Positions 1 through 13,100 of a stretch of 64,000 nucleotides of DNA are shown piece by piece. This DNA is from Camillea tinctor (taxonomy: Eukaryota; Ascomycota; Sordariomycetes; Xylariales; Xylariaceae). The stretch spans positions 63,165-127,164 of the forward strand of contig MU394114.1 in the NCBI GenBank assembly GCA_022578605.1, read 5' to 3'. A model generated the notes under the pieces. It was not told where the DNA came from and made no database searches. It was given only the letters and a program-made list of their open reading frames with translations. Position 1 is the first letter of the stretch. Every line of letters begins with the position of its first letter. The position numbers were made by a program, and so were the translations under genes.

Positions 1-69
1 TTCGTACACGGCATGTAACCATTCTGCAGTGGGGACATGGTTTCAAGGGTTTTACCAGCTATAACAAAT

Positions 70-1033
70 CTATAACTCCTCCTCCTCCACCGTTCCGGAC
101 CCACAGACATCCACTATCTTAAATCCCAGCTTGACCCCGTACTCCCCACGTATCCGCTTAAGCGTTTTTAGCGCCTGCGCACAACTTTCCGCTTTACTTT
201 CACCATCCTTATCATCCTCTCCTCCCCTGCTGCCGGCGCCGCTGAGCATCTGCCGCGTGCCGATCCCGTACACGCGCACGTCGTCATCGTCGATCCAGCT
301 AATAGCCACTGGGACAATAAAGAGTGTCAGTCAGCAATATACTCTAAACATAACATGTGATTTCTTTTCTTTTTCTACCCTCCTCTCTTCTCCCTCTTCT
401 TCTTTTTAAAAGTATAAAGGAAATGCAAAAGAAAAACTCACTCTGCCCGTACCGCCCGTTCCCCAGGTCCAGCGGGTGGATGACGTACTCGAGCGCGCGC
501 TCGGGGAACGGCGAGGCCGGCTTCCGCACCCCGACGTTGCGCGTGCGGTACGTGCACGTGCCGGCCTCGGCGTCGCACGAGGACCGCGCCGCGTACTCGT
601 ACCAGTGGAAGGCGTCCGAGTCCGGGCGGCAGTGCGTGGTGTTGCCTAGGGCGTCGGCGGGGACCCACCTAGTAGTTAGTCTATGTGTTAGCGACCTAAT
701 TGTGTAGGTTTTTCTTTTTCTTCGTTCAACGGGTGTAAAGAGGAGTTGGTACGTAACAAGAAGCAAGGGAAGGATGAACGTAACCTACCATCCGAAGCTG
801 AAGTATCCCTGGTCTGTCATGTAGCAGAAGAAGTTGGCCGCGCGGAGGCTGCTTTTCGTCGGCGAGGGACTCTCGCTATCCGGCAGGATCACCACGGAAG
901 TCCCGTGGAATAAGCCCGGGGGCGTAGATAGCGATGCTGATGCGGAGGCTGAGACCAGTGATGTCGCCCAAAAAGCTGTGGCGACGAAGGTGAGGAAGAG
1001 AGAGAGTAGATAGTTGCGCTGGTGGCTCGCCAT
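70..1033 (-). CDS. Predicted secreted protein of unknown function (3 exons, 236 aa)
   Basis: I do not recognise the family. Exons read 1033-789, 668-442 and 308-70, joined by GTAGGT and GTGAGT donors with TAG/CAG acceptors; total length is divisible by three. The N-terminus (about residues 1-30) has a short polar start followed by a hydrophobic stretch ending in an Ala/Ser-rich run, which looks like a secretion signal peptide. The mature part carries several cysteines, Trp/Tyr-rich segments and an acidic patch (SWIDDDD), and ends in five residues EEEEL. A small secreted protein, effector or cell-wall-associated product is plausible, but function is not inferable. The start is the only ATG before the hydrophobic segment. 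Confidence 0.65.
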
Positions 1034-2245
1034 GGTGATCTACTAGGGTTGTCTTTCGTGCTCGAGAGGAATGATGATAACAGGTATCATGGCAAAGCGA
1101 GAGACCCAAGAAAATGGAGGGGATAAGTTATAGTGTATCTTTTGAAAGTACAAGTGTAAGTCGACCAGCTGGCCTAGTAGCGAGGCTATTCCCTCACTAG
1201 CGGTTTATATACCAGCGTGGAATTAAACAGGGCATACATATATTGGCGGATAGTGAGCACCCATAGATCCTTGCTTCTTATCCCATGCGACTATATGTAT
1301 GTTAGTCCTGAGATCCGGCGCCACGTTCGTCAAATCTGAATGTAGATAGGTAGTCCCTGTCCTTCCTTTCCCGCGTAAAGAACCTGGTCAGGTCGCGTCA
1401 TTGATAAGGATGGCTTGAAACAAAAAGTAGGGGAAAGACAAGTGTCTTTCTTTCCCCGCATAGATCGGTTAACCGAACCATCGTCATGGTGTTTCCAAGT
1501 CTTCTTCGGTGACTTTTTCGGTATGCTCTAACCTAGTAGGTGGTGCCGATGTAGCCAAGTCAGTCCGGTACCTGCTGCTGCTATAGGGCGCACAATGGAA
1601 TGAGGCGAAGTCCTCCCCAGGTGACGCAAGGTTTCCTGGCCTGCCCCGGCCACATCTTCAAACGAACCCCACCGGAGATACAGGTGTGGTACCATCACGG
1701 TCCGACCCCGACCGGTCTAGATGCCATGCCTGCCAGGATACAAAAAAGCCGCTACCTATGTGGCTAGTCGTACTATCCTAGTCCTCTTGTAAAAACCCCG
1801 AGGCTCGCAACCTGTTCCTTGTTGACAGGCTGTATAGCGCAATCATCGGTTAACTTCCACGCGGAATATCCGATAGGTTTACTAATCAGGAATCTTTAGG
1901 TGAGAAGTTTATTTACAACGGCTAGCTAGACAAGGATACTATATAATACGTAATTTTCTTCACCATACGACTAGTTTCTAGAGATACCGGAGAGCCGCGG
2001 TTGGCGCCCCTGATCATGTAGACTAGGGTGCACTGAACTAGTTCGCAAAAAGTTAAGTATATTCAAGGAATCGGGGCTAATGTTACTACAATGGGCTGTG
2101 AATCGTGGGTGGAAAGGGAAGGGAAAATAGTAACAAGTGAGGTAGTCATATCATAGTTTCCGAAGCTTTAGCAAGGCCATCACCTGGACCCGCAATTTGC
2201 ACAATGCCATGTTCGCATACGCGGATGGAGTTCTGGTTCCGCTCC
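1034..2245. other. Intergenic region, no gene seen
   Basis: This stretch lies between the 5' end of the secreted-protein gene and the 3' end of the Zn2Cys6 gene. Both strands are broken by frequent stops and I see no RNA gene or repeat. The part near 1034-1250 must hold the promoter of the leftward secreted-protein gene. Confidence 0.5.
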
Positions 2246-3535
2246 TCAATGCAGAGTTGTGGTAATGCGCTCCTTCAGCTTGGTCTCAACTCTCCGGATC
2301 TCGGTAATGGCTCGGGCGTACGGCTGCCGTGACCCGACAGCTCTGTCGACGATTTCTGATATCCCATCTAACAGATGTAGGACGTACTGTCCCAACAAGC
2401 GGGCATGAAGGTCTTTGTTTCCTGCAGGGGCAAAGGCGCCAAAGCGGATCTGGACGTAGCTCCCGGGACAGTCCATATCTCGAAAGGTCTCGACAACGAA
2501 AACGACGACTTCGAAAATTTGTAAGAGCCGCGTGTAGCAGCTCACAATCATTAGACCAGTAGCTGTATCGATTTGTCCGGAGCCACTTCCGACATCCTGA
2601 TCCTCAGCTCCGCTCTGCGACACCTGCATAGCATCACTAGACCCGCTCGAAGTGCCGGGAGTGTATACGCCAGTATCAACGTAGCCCCTGAGCGCAGAGA
2701 TGAAATTCTCCGTAGTTTGGAACAAGCGTTCCGACCAACTGGTGTCGATAGTCTCGCCAGGTTCTCTGGGCACACTCCGCAACCGGTCCCTTTTCATTTT
2801 CTCGACAGCCTTGACGGATGTGAGACACCGGTACAGCTCAAGATGTAACCTAGAGAGTTGCTCGATGGGGTCGTCCGGGGGTGAGGGTGGATCGATAACA
2901 CCATGCATGCTTGCATTCTGGAGAGACTCAACAGCAGTGCTGTCTATGGCCGAGGAGAAGAAGGTGGTGGGTAAATCCTCGAAATTGGGGAGCAAGGCGT
3001 GCGGGCCTAGGCTAGTAACCAAAGGCCCGACATATGATGCCAGGTTCACATCAGGACTTGAGGATGATGAGTCTCCAGCTACCCTCATGGAGTCGAGAGA
3101 GGTGTGATTCTCAGGAGGACTCGGCCACGACCAAGCCTCGAGATCCGAGGCGGCGAAGGATGCCGACTCCATGGGCGTATCGATGGATGACAGGGTGGTC
3201 GGGGTAGAGCTGACACTTTTCTTATTGGTACTACGACGGCCAGCCACATTCCGTGATTGCTGAGGCCGATATTTCGGAGTAGACCTATCTACGGGTCTCC
3301 CCATCCGTTGAGGCTGTCGCTCGACGCATTCGAGATTGGCTGAAAAACAACGCTCGCATATGCTCCCATGTCTCTCGCGGACACATCGCAACTTTTGGGC
3401 GTGACACCGAGCACAGGCAAGCTGTTTGGGAGGGGGCCTTGCGCCATCACTGCCATTTCCGGGGGTTGAAGCGAAATCTATTAGATGTTCAAAATCAAAG
3501 ACGCCGGCGTCTGTCCATTGGTCGTCGCGGGCCAT
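2246..3535 (-). CDS. Zn2Cys6 (C6 zinc cluster) transcription factor
   Basis: A single-exon gene encoding 429 residues. The N-terminal binuclear zinc cluster is complete: Cys41, Cys44, Cys51, Cys60, Cys63 and Cys70 give C-x2-C-x6-C-x8-C-x2-C-x6-C, followed by a basic linker (QRMGRPVDRSTPKYR) and a Ser/Thr-rich region. The C-terminal half is helical and resembles the regulatory part of AflR-type factors found in polyketide clusters, without a full fungal-specific TF middle-homology domain. The protein should bind CGG-containing DNA in the nucleus. It is transcribed away from the PKS-NRPS and its start lies 3.6 kb from it. Pathway-specific control of the PKS-NRPS is an inference from proximity. 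Confidence 0.9.
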   Translation of the reverse strand: MARDDQWTDAGVFDFEHLIDFASTPGNGSDGARPPPKQLACARCHAQKLRCVRERHGSICERCFSANLECVERQPQRMGRPVDRSTPKYRPQQSRNVAGRRSTNKKSVSSTPTTLSSIDTPMESASFAASDLEAWSWPSPPENHTSLDSMRVAGDSSSSSPDVNLASYVGPLVTSLGPHALLPNFEDLPTTFFSSAIDSTAVESLQNASMHGVIDPPSPPDDPIEQLSRLHLELYRCLTSVKAVEKMKRDRLRSVPREPGETIDTSWSERLFQTTENFISALRGYVDTGVYTPGTSSGSSDAMQVSQSGAEDQDVGSGSGQIDTATGLMIVSCYTRLLQIFEVVVFVVETFRDMDCPGSYVQIRFGAFAPAGNKDLHARLLGQYVLHLLDGISEIVDRAVGSRQPYARAITEIRRVETKLKERITTTLH

Positions 3536-6500
3536 TGAAGACGTTGGCTTATAGGTATGATCTAGGCCTATACTTATGCTAGGGATAGATATATAGCAGT
3601 GGATTTGAGGAGATGAAGAAGGTAAGAAGGATAATTAAGTGGTAGATGAGGTAGACAGTAGATAGGTATGTATGAATAATGCGTAAAGTAGATACAGTAG
3701 GTAATGAATTTAGATAACCTAGTATATAGGTAGAAATGGTTTAATGAAGAAAAAGAAAATAATAGAAATGGGATTTGATATCTCGGATATCAAATGTCGC
3801 TATGTGGCAATATCAGGTTGTTGTAGTTGTGTGATTGAGTGTGTATGTAGTGTGGTATTGTATAGAGTTGTAGTTTAGTGTGGTGTAGTGTAATGTAGTG
3901 GCTTGTGGTGATCGATTGTTGGTGTTGGTCGGTTGGAATGTATCTAACCTACTTAGTAAGGCAACAAACTACGCCTGATCTACTAGGTTAGCTACTTATG
4001 CGGTCCAGTATTGACCCGCGCCCGCTCTTAGGGTATGCGGATCATCAGTTAGCGAATGATAGCTAACGGGTACGGTCCTTCCCCCGATTAGCGATGCTAA
4101 GCACTATACTTAGATTTCCCGTATATTTATATCCAATGCCTAAGTACCTTTTTTTTTCTTTCTCGTTATGCCCTGGTTAGGTAAGGTAAGAAAGAGGCAA
4201 GTGGTTTAACTGCCCGTCTTACCCAACCTACACTGTCAGCCTAGTGCATTCCGTAAGCATTCCTGCAAATTCGCACTGTATGCACGGATCAGCCTCTGCT
4301 CACTTTCCAAATTAGAGTTTGTACTTCTGCATCATTTTCCCCTTAGAGTTTATGCATGTTAGATATTAGAGTCCGCGCTAATGGTAGTTACAGGGTCCAT
4401 GACTAATCCTGGGTAACAAGATACCTAGGTACCACCCTCAATACCTAAATAGTATATAGGTTAAATACCTACATGCTTACTTACCCTCGCCTATATGTGC
4501 TCTCCACTATCATGTTCACAGTCTTTCCATACCTAGGTGATACCCCGCATGTTCCACCGCATATTCCACCGCCGGGTACTCCGTATGTACAAACCGTTCC
4601 GTACTTTGGGTATGTACAGACATTTATCGCGGGTTGCCTACTATATAAGATTGTATATCCTAGCGCTGTTAAACACCTTACACGGAGATAGAACGCAGAA
4701 GTCGAAATACGGGCAAACCCGTTAGTCGCTTGTACATATAAAATATGGCTATTTCTGCCAGGAAATTGGAATGCCAAGTTATTCGAATACTACATCACGG
4801 TATTTTAGCTACATGCAGGGGCAAATAGTGTAGGTAGTGAAGAGAGAGAAATAAAACTTCTTATGTACCGGGAGTATAGTATTATAACTGCTTATCAGCT
4901 GCGCCAAGCTGTACTTGGGTATAGTGGTTTTTATTTTACTTACTATAACTGTCACTATAGTGGTATGACCCTATCTACACTAGGCACCGTTGCCACACAT
5001 ATATACTAACTTACAAGCCAGATTCCTTAGCTCTGAAATCCGGATACATCTTTGCGGTATTTCTGCAATGAGGCATGAGCTGGATCTCAACTTGCTCAAG
5101 TAGGATCGGAGCATGTGGTGTAGCGAAGCACCTGGTTGGTCCATTACCGCCGTCGTCGCAATGCCAAACTAGTGTGAAATCCATAGTGTAGTTCAATGTT
5201 GCGTTGCGGCACGATAGGAAGTATAGCCGGTTTAACTAGCTACCTCCTTGATACCTGTCCAGCTCAACTTTTCTGGTGTTCTTAGCCAAAATAAGGGTTA
5301 TTATATTAATTGCCCCATATTTTCGGTCCTGGTCTAATCGACCTCTCTGGAAGCTCGTAAACTGTTTCAACAATGTCGATCGTTGATGAGTTGTTGAAAA
5401 GTTTGGTTGATGATCCGCTTACACGTGGGATCTGATGGGTTTTGTCGCTTGCGTTGCATGGCCATGGTACGATCACCCACCTCCACCATCCTTTGGGACA
5501 CCCAAGCATTTTCTTCAGTCAGGTCAAACATCTGTAACCAGAGATTACATGGGCATTACCGCTGAATCACAAAAGGTAACACCACGATGTCTGCAATAAC
5601 TTAACCAAAACACTCCTATTCAAGGCTGAATTTGTCGTTTTAGGCAAAGAAATGGCGATAGGTCTGCCGTTTTGAATATACTCCACACGGGGCGACAGGT
5701 CACATACATATAACGTGGTCCATATTATAACTTCTTTTTCTTACAATTCGCCATGCTCCCCGTGCTAATACATATTCATCTTAGAGGTGGAATGTTATCG
5801 AATAGAAAGCGAATGCCACTATATAAGGCTGCAATCCCCTGGTCTGGTTTTGCAGAATAAGCTTACATGTGACATGTGCCGTGGTCTAGGAAACTATCAA
5901 AAAGTCCCTTCAGTCCATATTCTCTAATGTACGTCCTGTTTCATGTGACCGCCTTCGTTAACTATCAGTGTCGATCTGATCTGCAGCCTTCTACTTTCCA
6001 GAATTGCGCCATCGCAACATACCAGATGTTCTGTTCTATAAGCTTGACAGTGTTGGATTGTGCTGAACTGTCCTATACGAAGATCATTCCCTTTGGGTCT
6101 ACTACTTCAATGTACTAGGTTACGTAAGACAAGGTGGATTTGTGTAGAATACAACCATATCTTCTATGTATATGTGCATTCTGCGGTCCTATACGTCTTG
6201 GCACTAGCCTCACCTCAGCTAAGATTCCGTAGTTTATCTACGCAAGTTGTGTCCCTTGAGGCCAAATTCAGCCTCTTTTCTATAGTAAGTTGTCAGTTGA
6301 TACGACAAAGCTATTATCGTGGTTTACAAGTCGTAACTGGTCTCTGACCATAATTTTGGACGTGAGCTACTCTCTTAAGATACCCAGTTTCTGCTAGACA
6401 ACCATCAAGGATAATAGAAATATGTCAAAGTGACAGGTGGCATTATCTAATACCAGGTCCCTCGTCTACCTATGCTGTATTAATACCATAGCAAGCTTCA

Positions 6501-7129
6501 TTCATGATAGTTCCTGTTATAGGAACCATTACTCAACCGACCGGCCACAGTAGTGTGATCTACAAGTTTGGCGCCCCACGTTCAGGGATTCATGCCGGAT
6601 CTTGTCCACAAGGGTCCCTGCTAGTTACCTTGGCCCTACCTCGCCTTGTGCTGCCTCGAACGATATTCGGGGGCGTCAGCGTCCCCGGACAAAAACATTC
6701 CACATGCGTGATAATAACAGATCCCTTGTCGCGGCATAAGCTTTCGTTGACGCAACTTACCATGATACGAGGCAAAGCTGGTATAGAGAGAGAATCCAGA
6801 CTGGGGCCTTATACACCTGAAGTGCCGATGGAGTTCCGATCGTGAGCTTTTCCGAGTTACTATTAACGCTACCTACCGACTTGAAAGAGTCCGATATCAG
6901 ACGTGAAGATATTCATCGGCATGGAGACTTCGGAGACATTACAGTTCTAGGAACTCACAGCTAAATGAATGTCAGACACCATTTTGAATTGTATTATGAG
7001 TGTAGGTAGAGGTAGATAAATAATAGATGAGAGCGCCAGCTTAATGCATGGTGGACAGCATTTCTGACAAGAGTTCTATTCAGCAAAGTAGACCTGTGCT
7101 ATACTACGTGACTGGCTTAAAATTACATC
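3536..7129. other. 3.6-kb gene-free region between the Zn2Cys6 gene and the PKS-NRPS
   Basis: No convincing coding exon is visible on either strand; short open frames at 4473-4777, 5011-5509, 5876-6347 and 6504-6845 show no recognisable motif. The first part (3536-3940) is the leader and promoter of the Zn2Cys6 gene. It is extremely strand-biased: about 3815-3935 is almost all G and T on the + strand, that is CA-rich in the sense of the gene. TACCTAGGTA palindromes occur (4422-4431). The last few hundred bases must carry the PKS-NRPS promoter; a CCG-AC-CGG pair is present near 6537. Confidence 0.5.
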
Positions 7130-10100
7130 ATGGCAAACAAAGGCAACAACGACAACAACAACATGCACGAGCCAATCGCCATTATAGGAAGTGGATGTCG
7201 CTTCCCGGGAGAGGCCAACTCTCCCTCTAGGCTATGGGATCTCCTGCTCAAACCTCGGGACCTTCTGAGGAAGATTGACCGTTTCAATACAGATGGTTTC
7301 TTCCACCCAGACGGCCGTTACCACGGTGCGGCCAATGTGCAACATTCCTATCTCCTCGACGAAGATGTCCGTCTATTTGACCCGGGCTTCTTTGGCATCA
7401 AGCCCGTTGAGGCAGAATCCATGGATCCCCTTCAAAGGCTACTCCTAGAAACAGTATACGAGTCTTTGGAGAATGCTGGCCTGCCCCTTGAGCAGCTTCA
7501 AGGCTCTGATACGGCCTTCTATGCCGGTATTATGGCTACTGATTATTGGGATACGCTCATGAGGGATCTCGACACAATTCCTCAGTACTTCGCCACGGCC
7601 ACTCACAGATCTATCATTGCCAATCGAGTATCATATCTCTTCGACTGGCATGGGCCATCTCTGTCTATAGACACTGCTTGTTCTTCAAGCATGCTTGCTC
7701 TTCGTATGTGTTTTCTCTTACCCCTGCCCTTATTAATAACAACCACTGAGCATGAGTTTGACTTGAAATATACTGACTCTTCAATTCAAAGATGGCGCGG
7801 TACAAAGTCTCAGAAATGGCGAGTCTCAAGTCGCTGTAGCCGCTGGCGGCAACTTGATCTTGGGACCTGGTGAGTTTACCCCCTCGGTTAATTATTAGCG
7901 GTGATTGTTAAACTAAACTTTTATATAGAACTCTATATTGCTCTGAGCAAATTGGGCATGCTGTCACCCAAAGGCAGATCGGCCATGTGGGATGCTGATG
8001 TTGATGGTTACGGACGCGGCGAAGGCTTCGTAGCCATTGTTATGAAGCGTCTCAGCGACGCCATTCGGGACGGTGATTCCATCGATTGTATTATACGCGA
8101 GACAGCCACCAACCAAGATGGCCGGTCTCAGGGTCTCACCGTACCAAGTTCTACCGCTCAGGCCGCACTCATCCGTAAGGCGTATGCAAATGTTGGCTTA
8201 GATGTTCACAAGCCTAGTGATCAACCTCAATTCTTTGAAGCGCACGGCACTGGGACCAAGGCCGGCGACCCACGCGAGGCAGAAGCTATCTATAGCTCCT
8301 TCTTCGGACCCGACTTCAACCGGTCTGAGCAGGAAACCCCTCTTTACGTTGGAGGTATTAAGACCGTTGTTGGCCACACTGAAGGTACGGCAGGACTTGC
8401 TGGCGTTCTCAAGGCGTCTCTTAGTCTACAGGCCGGTGTAGTCCCGCCTAACCTATTATTTAAAACCCTGAACCCGGAGATCGCTCCGTTTTACGGGCCC
8501 CTAAAGGTCCCAACAGAGGCCATCCCTTGGCCCTCGCTACCCGAAGGGGTACCAAGAAGAGCTAGCGTCAACAGCTTTGGTATGTACTTCCTGTCTATAA
8601 CGTCTTTATATAAACCTAACTAAGCTTTTTGCTGCCAGGCTTTGGAGGAGCGAACGCCCACGCCATCCTCGAGAGCTATACTGCCCCTGAGTATAGTTCC
8701 CGAGGAACAATTGACACACCATCCCTCGCGCCATTTGTTTTCTCTGCTAGCTCGGAATCGGCACTGCAGAAGTCGCTTTCTTCGTACAGGGATTACCTGC
8801 AAGACCACCCAGATACCAGTCTGCTGGATTTATCCTGGACTCTGAGAGCCCGGCGATCCGCCCTACCCATAAAGGTCGCATTACCAGCATCCTCAGTAGA
8901 GGGCCTTATAAAGAAGATCGACGAGAAGCTGGAAAGTCTCCAGAACGCGTCTACCAAGGCAATTGGCGTACGTTCTGCTACAGGCACGTCCAGGATCCTG
9001 GGTGTATTTACCGGACAGGGGGCGCAATGGGCTCAGTAAGTTTTAATGCTGCTCATGACGTCTTTCAAGCAGAAACTAATTGTTCTTTCCCAGGATGGGC
9101 AAGCAATTAATAGACACGGTGCCTTACGCGAGGCAAGTAGTCAAGGATCTAGACGCGACTTTGCAGAGCCTACCCCAGACGTACCGTCCGTCGTGGAGCC
9201 TAGCTGAGGAACTCTCGCGTGATGCCACAGCGTCTCGCATCCAAGAAGCAGCGTTTTCGCAGCCGCTTTGCACAGTCGTCCAGGTCATTCTTGTAGACAT
9301 CTTGCGGACTGCCGGCATTGAGTTCTCAGCAGTTGTGGGTCACTCATCAGGCGAGATGGGCGCAGCCTACGCGGCGGGCTTTCTCTCCGCATCTGATGCG
9401 ATCAAGATTGCGTACCTTCGAGGGTTCTACGCCCCTCTAGCCAAGGGCCCCGCAGGTGAGAAAGGAGGCATGATGGCTATTGGGTCATCGCTCCAGGATG
9501 CCGAGGAGCTGTGTGACAGCCCTGAATTCCGGGGCAGACTGAAGGTTGCAGCGAGCAACTCATCTTCGAGTGTTACACTCTCGGGTGATTTGGATGCTAT
9601 CACCCAAGCCAAGAAGATCCTGGATGAGAAGAAGACGTTTGCAAGGCCGCTCAAGGTTGATACCGCGTACCACTCCCACCATATGCACCCATGTGCTATC
9701 CCTTACGTTGAAGCTCTCGATGCTGTAGGAGTCACCGTAAAGACTCCGAGCGGTGCTTGTGCTTGGTACTCGAGTGTCCTCGGGGGAACAAAAGTAGAGA
9801 CAAACGACACACTCCGTGGTACTTACTGGAGGGGCAACATGGTCAACACAGTTCTTTTCTCTCAAGCTATCACTGGTGCTCTCCAGGCTGGCGGGCCATT
9901 CCATATGGCCATTGAGGTTGGGCCCCACCCCGCCCTAAAGGGACCAGCGACTCAAACCATGTCAGAACTCAGCGTCGATATACCCTATTCCGGGACATTG
10001 AAGCGATTCGAGAGTGATATTGAGTCTGTTTCCGATTGTCTCGGTTCCGTATGGGCCAACTTGGGCGTGGCGTCTGTCAATCTTGAGGCTGTGCACAAGC

Positions 10101-13100
10101 TCACTCACGATGGCGTTACCCCGAGACTTCTGAAGAACCTTCCTTCGTACTCTTGGGACCATGATAGACCTTACTGGTATGAGTCGCGTAAGAGCAAGCT
10201 ATTTCAATCTCGAGCAGAGGCTCCTCACCAGCTCCTTGGCAAGAGAATCGACGAGGGGAACGAAAGCGAATACAAGTGGCGTAATTTCCTTAGCGCTCAG
10301 GAGATCTCCTGGCTCGAAGGTCACCAAATTCAAGGCCAGATGGTTTTCCCTGCTGCCGGATATGTGTCAAGTAGGTTACCGCTCATGTCATATCTTCCTG
10401 ATTATTCTTCAAAATACTAATACAGTTCATCTAGTGGCCCTGGAGGCAGCACAAGTCATTGCAGGGGAGGAAACCATCCAGCTGCTCGAAGTTGAAGATA
10501 TGGTGATTGACAGAGCCATTGTGTTCCACGACGAGAAGACTGGGATTGAAACTACCATTTCCATTTCCAACATAGTCAGGCAAACGGAATCTATCACGGC
10601 CGATTTTACTATCTCGGCTCACCTGTCTCGCGACCACGACATCTTGACTAAGGTGGCCGGTGGAAAAATCAACATCACCATAGGCGAGGAGTCCCATGCA
10701 TCTAGTTTGCCTCCGAGAACTCCTACACCCACTCACCTTATTGGCGTCGACACCGATCGTTTCTACTCAGAGCTCAAGAAGATCGGGTATGATTACACTG
10801 AGCGGTTCCGGACATTCACTCAGATGAAACGTCGTCTCAACTTCTGTACCGGTCTTCTCGAACGACCTGAGCTAACTGGCTTTGCTAAGCCGCTGCTCGT
10901 ACACCCGGGTCTGCTCGATCATGCGTTCCAAGCCCTCTTTGGTGCCTACGCCTGGCCAGGTGACGGCCGTTTCTGGACACTCTTCCTCCCCACAAGCGTC
11001 CACAAAGTTACCGTCGACCCCAAGCGGTTGCGACAGCTAAATTCAGATGCTACGGTTGATCAGCTGGGCTTTGATGCATGGCTAGTGGACAGCCCATCAC
11101 GGGAGATGCGAGGCGATGTCGTCTTCTCTGCCCACGACGAGGCCGTGATTCAGGTCGAAGGGGCCAGTATGCTTTCCTTCATCGAGATGACTGCGCGAGA
11201 CGACCGTCCCATGTTCTTCGAGACCCAGTGGGGGCTCGCAGCTCCCGATGGTGAGCTCGCCGTGGGTGATGAGCGCGCTACTGAGCAGGAATGGGTGTTG
11301 GCCGAGGCCTGTGAGCGCGTCGCTCACTATTACTGGCGCAAGCTGGAAGAGACTCTCACCGCAACTGATCGCGAGAACTGTGCAGAGCACTTCAAACACC
11401 TTCTCTCTGCTATATCTCACCTCTTTTCGAGGCCTATGGACGGTAAGAAGTCATACATCAAGCCAGAATGGCGCAACGATGACGAGAAGCTCATCTCCGA
11501 GCTGATTAACAAGTAAGTTTCACTTTTAGAGCCATATAGATAAGGTATCCCCTTTAACTCTCATCTAGGTATTCCTCCACCATTGATATTAAACTCGCAG
11601 CGAGCGTTGGTCGCGCTCTGCCATCGGTCATCCGTGGCGAGACTACGATGTTGGAGCATATGCGTCCTGATGGGATGCTGGACGACTTTTACTCCGACAG
11701 CTTGGGTCTGCCTGCTACCAACCGCTACTTGGGTCGTATGGTGAAGCAGCTTTCTCATAGATTCCCGAGGTTGAACTTTATTGAGATTGGTGAGTGGACC
11801 GGTGCTTTATATAATCGGTAGTACTGTGACTGACATTTTATTTTCATCATGACAGGTGCTGGCACTGGTTCCTCTACTCAGGCCGTGTTCGATGCCCTAG
11901 AAGGGGCCTATTCATCGTACACTTACACTGATATATCTAGTGGTTTCTTTGAAAATGCGGCCGCTCGGTTTGCTAAGGAGAGCGACAAGCTCATTTTCAA
12001 GACTATGGACATTGAAAAGCTACCTGTTGACCAGGGGTACACCCCGAATTCATATGATGTGAGTAAATAGCGATTCTTGTCTTGCTGTTATCCCAACTGA
12101 CACGTTCTAGGTCGTTATCGCTTCAAATGTCCTTCACGCAACGACTGATTTGCATCGCACGCTGGAGTACACCCGAACGCTATTGAAGCCCGGTGGGTAC
12201 CTATTCCTGCTAGAGATTACCGACAACACCCCTATCCGATATGGATTCCTGATGGGTGGTCTGTCCGGGTGGTGGCTTGGCGTTGGCGACGGTCGAACAT
12301 ATTCTCCGTGTATTACACCGTCTAAGTGGAATCAAGCCCTTCGTAAAGCGGGATTCGGCGGTGTTGATGCTATCACGCCACCCCGCGACATTTTCCCGAA
12401 CCCCTTTTCCATCATCGCCGCCCAGTCGGTCGACGATAAGATGGACCAACTCCGACGGCCCTTATTCAAGCTATCTCCCCGTGGCCAGTGGGATACGCTC
12501 TACGTGCTTGGTGGACAAGACTATAACACGTCTAACCTCATCGACGAGGTTACCAACACTCTAGGGCACCAATTTGACGAGATCATCACTATCGAATCTC
12601 TAGATGAGATCTCGGAGATTGAATTATCTCCCAACGCTACCGTGCTGAGCCTGCTCAATTTGGACGGCCCCGTCTTCCAGAACCTCTCGGCTCGGCATCT
12701 AAAGGCCCTGCAGACTCTGCTTGAGAACACGCATAACCTCCTATGGGTGACTCATGCACAGGAGCGAGACGATCCCTGGTCAAACGCAATTGTGGGATTC
12801 TTCCGTTCAGCATCTGCCGAGCTCCCCACTCTGCGCGCCCAGATCCTTGACTTCGATGGAGCTGACAAGCCCAGTGCCAACGCTCGTGTTATCTCCGAGG
12901 CTCTACTCCGGCTGCTCGCCACAGACGAGTGGGAGCGAGACCCAGCCTTCAAAGAGCAGCTCCTGTGGACGACTGAGCCGGAGCTGCGTTTCCGAGGCGG
13001 GAAGCTATGGGTACCGCGTGTTAAATCCCACCAGGTATACAACGACCGGCTCAATGTGCAGAGGCGGGCTATCAAGCATGAGGCTACTCAGGATACTCTC

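Noticed and set aside
4473..6845. Several short open frames (4473-4777, 5011-5196, 5306-5509, 5876-6347, 6504-6845) as genes
   Set aside because: No motif, no consistent splicing between them, and overlapping frames on both strands.
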